Source of the DNA: Gracilimonas sp.
GTDB lineage: Bacteria; Bacteroidota; Rhodothermia; Balneolales; Balneolaceae
Assembly: GCF_040218225.1 (NCBI RefSeq)
Contig: NZ_JAVJQO010000006.1
Span: 611,878-675,877, forward strand
Direction of reading: 5' to 3'
DNA length: 64,000 bases
The position numbers and the translations under genes are program-made. Each line of letters starts with the position of its first letter. Position 1 is the stretch's first letter. The notes below the pieces were generated by a model that saw only the letters and a program-made list of their open reading frames with translations, was not told the DNA's origin and ran no database searches. Of the stretch, positions 61,409 through 64,000 are shown one piece after another.

Positions 61409-63709
61409 TTATTTTACGATTACAACTTTACCAACGCCCGTTTCCCTTCCGCTATCTTCATATGCGATCAGAAAATAAACACCGGTTCCCAGACGATTAC
61501 CGTTATAATCAAAACCATCCCAGCTTATTCTTCCACCCCTTGCTTCAAGTTCGTTAACCACAATACCATCAACTCCCAATACTTTAATTCGGGTTGATTC
61601 GCTCAAACCCTCTACAACAATCTGATTGTGTTTAGAATATTGAAATGGATTGGGAAACACTTTAAGCTTATCCATTTTATTAACGGGCGCTTTCGGTATG
61701 TCGTAATAACTAATCAGCCCCAATTCAGTAGCGATAAATACTTCCCCCGTTTCGTCGTCAATGGAAATCGCTTCGATGTTATTTGAGATAAGGTTGCTAT
61801 TTTCTGTGGTGAACCGGTTAATTATTCGGCTTCCTTCTGCATTCAGAACCCAAATTCCCTGATTAACACTTCCAATCCACTTCTGATTGGCATCATTAAC
61901 GGCCATAGCGCTCACATTTACATCGCGAAGTAAAAACCGTGATGCTGCAGTTGTATCTTCGTTTATAAGCCACTGTGCCTGCCTTTCATCTGGACCTCCA
62001 TCAACAATTAATTCCGGAAATATAAACCGTGCAATTCCTCTTCCGGTACCAATCCAAACTTCCCCATTCTTATCCTGAACAATGGCATTAATCTTATCGT
62101 CTGGAAGATTTCCGTTAGCTATCGATGAAGTCAATTCTACTGAGCTATCATCGTTAGGGTCTGAAGGATCTCCGGTTTCTACAATTAACAGTCCTTGTCC
62201 TACATTATCACTATTCACTAAAGAGATCCACTTTTGATCAAATGAATCAACAAAAAGATTAAAATAAAGGTCTGCGCCTGCACGGCCCCTAAAAGGAATC
62301 CACTCTTCCGTTCCGTTTAGTTGGACGTAAAGTGGAAAATCTGACCAATATGAAATCGCCCACATATTATTTTGAGAGTCTTCATCCAAACCTGATATCA
62401 CTACATAATTTTGATTTTCATCAATACCAACCAAACTGGAATTACTTCTGTCGTAAACTGTAACTTCATTATTTGACTTATTGTGCCGGATGATTCCATC
62501 CCCCCAGCTTCCGAAGTAGAATGAGGAATCGTTTGCCCCAATCGAATAGACATAGGCTATATTGCTTAAAGCGGGATCGGTATTACTGTTAAAGTTATTC
62601 CATGTCCCATCTTTATAAATATAATACCCCCTTAAAGCTGCGAAAGCGTCTGCACTTGGAAATGATGAGGTTGAAGAGGCAATCAGAGTGTTCTCATCTA
62701 CCATCAACCTCCCAAAAAAATTGAGATATGGACCGGTTGGTAAATAAAATTGTGGTTCACTGTCTCTGTCTTCAAGAATAACAAGTCCTTCATTAGTTGT
62801 ACCAACAAAAACACGCTCCCCTTCAAACCTGAAATCCGTAATTGTACTCTCGAGGTTAAAATTTATTGTTTCCGAGTTCAGATCGGAGTCTATAATAGTT
62901 ATCGCTGAAGCAGTGGCTACTCCTAATTCTTCTCCGTTTAAGCTTTTTTGAAGACTTTGGATTCCATTTGCTGCAAAATCGGGGTGCAATGACCAGGAGC
63001 TATTATCCCAAAAATAGATACTTCCATCAACAAGTACGTTTATGTTTTCATTGAATAACTGTATTTCCTGAATAGAATTAGCAGGCAGTCCATCATCTTC
63101 TGTAAAATTAGTCCAGTTATCTTTCTCCACCAGGTTGGTATTCAAGCTCCCATAAGCTACACCTTGCACAGTAGCGGCATAAAGTGTATCAGAAAAAATA
63201 TCAAAGTTATTTACCTGTACTCCAATGTCAAAAGCACCTAATTGCAGATAGCTGTTTTCAACAAATAAGTTTTGGAGGTTATATACAACTATCCCAAAAC
63301 TGGTTGCCACGTATAGCCTATTCTCATAGATTTCGAACGCGTTTATACTCTTTGAGTTAAAACGGGAAACTCTTTTTATATCCTCAATCCTCTCAACTTC
63401 ATTCGTCTCTGAATAAATCACATCTATAGTTCCATCAATATATCCGGCTATAAGGCGATCCTTATCCGCTATGATTGCAGTCGGGTTAGAACGGTAGAGG
63501 CCATCCAGTGTAGTCATCCGATTCATAATTTCTCCCCCTTCCACACTAAATATACCCCCTAGGGTTGCGCTATAGACAATATCCTGATTTACAGATATTG
63601 AGTTAATGGTAGAGTAAGACGGGTAGGCACCCCAGCTTTGAAGGTTCTGTGAATAAACTGTAACTGAAATCGAAGCAAGAATAGATAAAAAAAATAATTT
63701 CTTAATCAT
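61409..63709 (-). CDS. secreted two-component-regulator-like propeller protein with sorting domain
   Basis: 766 residues from the ATG at 63709; the upstream ATG at 63718 adds three residues before the signal peptide. A signal (about 1-20, MIKKLFFLSILASISVTVYS) is followed by about 14 propeller-like blades with words such as NSISVNQDIVYSATLGGIFS, IEDIKRVSRFNSKSINAFEI and NGEVWIGTGRGIARFIFPEL. The last follows the WIGT-G pattern of two-component-regulator propellers. The end (KVFPNPFQYSKHNQI, GVYFLIAYEDSGRETGVGKV) is a Por/T9SS-type sorting domain. Function in the family unknown; a surface or secreted role is likely. Confidence 0.82.
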   Translation of the reverse strand: MIKKLFFLSILASISVTVYSQNLQSWGAYPSYSTINSISVNQDIVYSATLGGIFSVEGGEIMNRMTTLDGLYRSNPTAIIADKDRLIAGYIDGTIDVIYSETNEVERIEDIKRVSRFNSKSINAFEIYENRLYVATSFGIVVYNLQNLFVENSYLQLGAFDIGVQVNNFDIFSDTLYAATVQGVAYGSLNTNLVEKDNWTNFTEDDGLPANSIQEIQLFNENINVLVDGSIYFWDNSSWSLHPDFAANGIQSLQKSLNGEELGVATASAITIIDSDLNSETINFNLESTITDFRFEGERVFVGTTNEGLVILEDRDSEPQFYLPTGPYLNFFGRLMVDENTLIASSTSSFPSADAFAALRGYYIYKDGTWNNFNSNTDPALSNIAYVYSIGANDSSFYFGSWGDGIIRHNKSNNEVTVYDRSNSSLVGIDENQNYVVISGLDEDSQNNMWAISYWSDFPLYVQLNGTEEWIPFRGRAGADLYFNLFVDSFDQKWISLVNSDNVGQGLLIVETGDPSDPNDDSSVELTSSIANGNLPDDKINAIVQDKNGEVWIGTGRGIARFIFPELIVDGGPDERQAQWLINEDTTAASRFLLRDVNVSAMAVNDANQKWIGSVNQGIWVLNAEGSRIINRFTTENSNLISNNIEAISIDDETGEVFIATELGLISYYDIPKAPVNKMDKLKVFPNPFQYSKHNQIVVEGLSESTRIKVLGVDGIVVNELEARGGRISWDGFDYNGNRLGTGVYFLIAYEDSGRETGVGKVVIVK

Positions 63710-63718
63710 ATCAACCAA

Positions 63719-63890
63719 TTAGATGTCTGTGTATTTAAGTAATTGATTGCGAGCATCGGCTCGCCAAAATTAAATAACTCGTAACTCTATTTTATACAGC
63801 GTTGGTTTGATTTTTGAAATTATTTAGAGCGTTAACATAAGCAAAAAGGAGAGCGGGGAAAATTAATTTGGAAAATAATTTTACCCGGGA
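63719..63890. other. spacer between propeller gene and rRNA terminator
   Basis: No gene seen. It holds the promoter side of the minus-strand propeller gene and the run-up to the rRNA terminator. No repeat element of the GTCAT family is present. Confidence 0.6.
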
Positions 63891-63926
63891 TAAAAAAAAG
63901 CCTCTTCAGGGATGCTGAAGAGGCTT
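63891..63926 (-). terminator. terminator of the minus-strand rRNA operon
   Basis: AAGCCTCTTCAG (63898-63909) pairs perfectly with CTGAAGAGGCTT (63915-63926) over a 5-base loop, and on the minus strand the stem is followed by a run of eight T. It directly follows the 5S gene. Confidence 0.9.
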
Positions 63927-63943
63927 GGGGTAAAAAAAGAAGA

Positions 63944-64000
63944 AGGCGACGACCTACTCTACCACGAGTGCAGTACCATCGGCGCTGCAGGGCTTAACGG
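63944..64000 (-). rRNA. rrf: 5S ribosomal RNA, 3' part (runs off right edge)
   Basis: Read on the minus strand the sequence is CCGTTAAGCCCTGCAGCGCC, then GATGGTACTGC...GTGGTAGAGTAGGTCGTCGCC. These are the conserved loop B/C and 3' helices of bacterial 5S rRNA, ending in the GTCGTCGCC-type 3' strand. The 5' half lies beyond the window. The 23S gene should lie further right. The terminator follows. Confidence 0.9.

Noticed and set aside
1..64000. CRISPR array, prophage or insertion sequence
   Set aside because: No regularly spaced direct repeats, Cas proteins, transposase, integrase or phage structural genes were seen. The repeats present are dispersed inverted repeats of unequal sequence.

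Overview
The window looks like a chromosomal segment from a member of the Balneolota/Bacteroidota side of the FCB group (Balneolaceae-like, for example Gracilimonas or a relative). This is an inference from four things: two secreted proteins with C-terminal Por/T9SS-type sorting domains (one with the linker NYPNPFNPTTTI), a TonB-dependent receptor, DUF3078, DUF2851 and DUF4199-type proteins, and almost no Shine-Dalgarno sequences. Most of the content is ordinary housekeeping, with one clear accessory island.

Layout. 1-4.9 kb: N-terminal part of a TonB-dependent receptor (cut by the left edge), glutamate racemase, an OPT-family transporter and a small secreted DUF6265 protein. 4.9-10.3 kb: an AT-rich three-gene minus-strand operon. 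It encodes a fused PD-(D/E)xK nuclease-N6-adenine methyltransferase, a two-TRD HsdS-like specificity subunit and, overlapping it by 4 nt, an OLD-like SMC-type ATPase with a C-terminal TOPRIM-like domain. No HsdR translocase is present. This is the best candidate for an undescribed system: a BcgI/type I-like restriction-modification core coupled to an OLD-like nuclease/ATPase. 10.3-23 kb: mscL, a thiamine-binding-like small protein, a PIN-PhoH protein, a TrmH-family methylase, an ALDH7-like dehydrogenase, a DUF985 cupin, a CotH/lamin-tail secreted protein, a group II PLP decarboxylase coupled to a DUF3078 barrel, a PyrR-like phosphoribosyltransferase, YtxH and DUF2851.

23-28.6 kb: tRNA-Gln(TTG), prs, rplY, pth, a membrane pyrophosphatase and an unrecognised 223-aa protein. 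28.6-38.9 kb: a 1112-aa TolB-propeller/amidohydrolase fusion, pyrF-rnhA, tsaD, dnaK, hsp20 and aroA. 38.9-49.3 kb: a minus-strand run of a large TPR protein, CBS-ACT protein, hflX, a membrane protein and a BatA-like VWA protein, divergent from a propeller lipoprotein.

49.3-58 kb: an eleven-gene minus-strand run that mixes envelope and lipid genes (sugar transferase, dolichol-phosphate-mannose-synthase-like GT2, accA, hotdog thioesterase, four membrane/small proteins, cdsA, dipeptide epimerase, TIGR01777 epimerase). 58-64 kb: tgt with a degenerate zinc site, a GT2-sugar-transferase fusion with a degraded transferase half, a propeller protein with a sorting domain, and the 3' end of a minus-strand rRNA operon (terminator and 5S).

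Non-coding structure stands out. Four intergenic elements are bounded by near-palindromic GTCAT...ATGAC ends, and several other spacers carry long imperfect inverted repeats. One of these, between hsp20 and dnaK, pairs completely only in minus-strand RNA because its two mismatches become G.U pairs. No CRISPR array, insertion sequence, transposase, integrase or prophage gene was seen.
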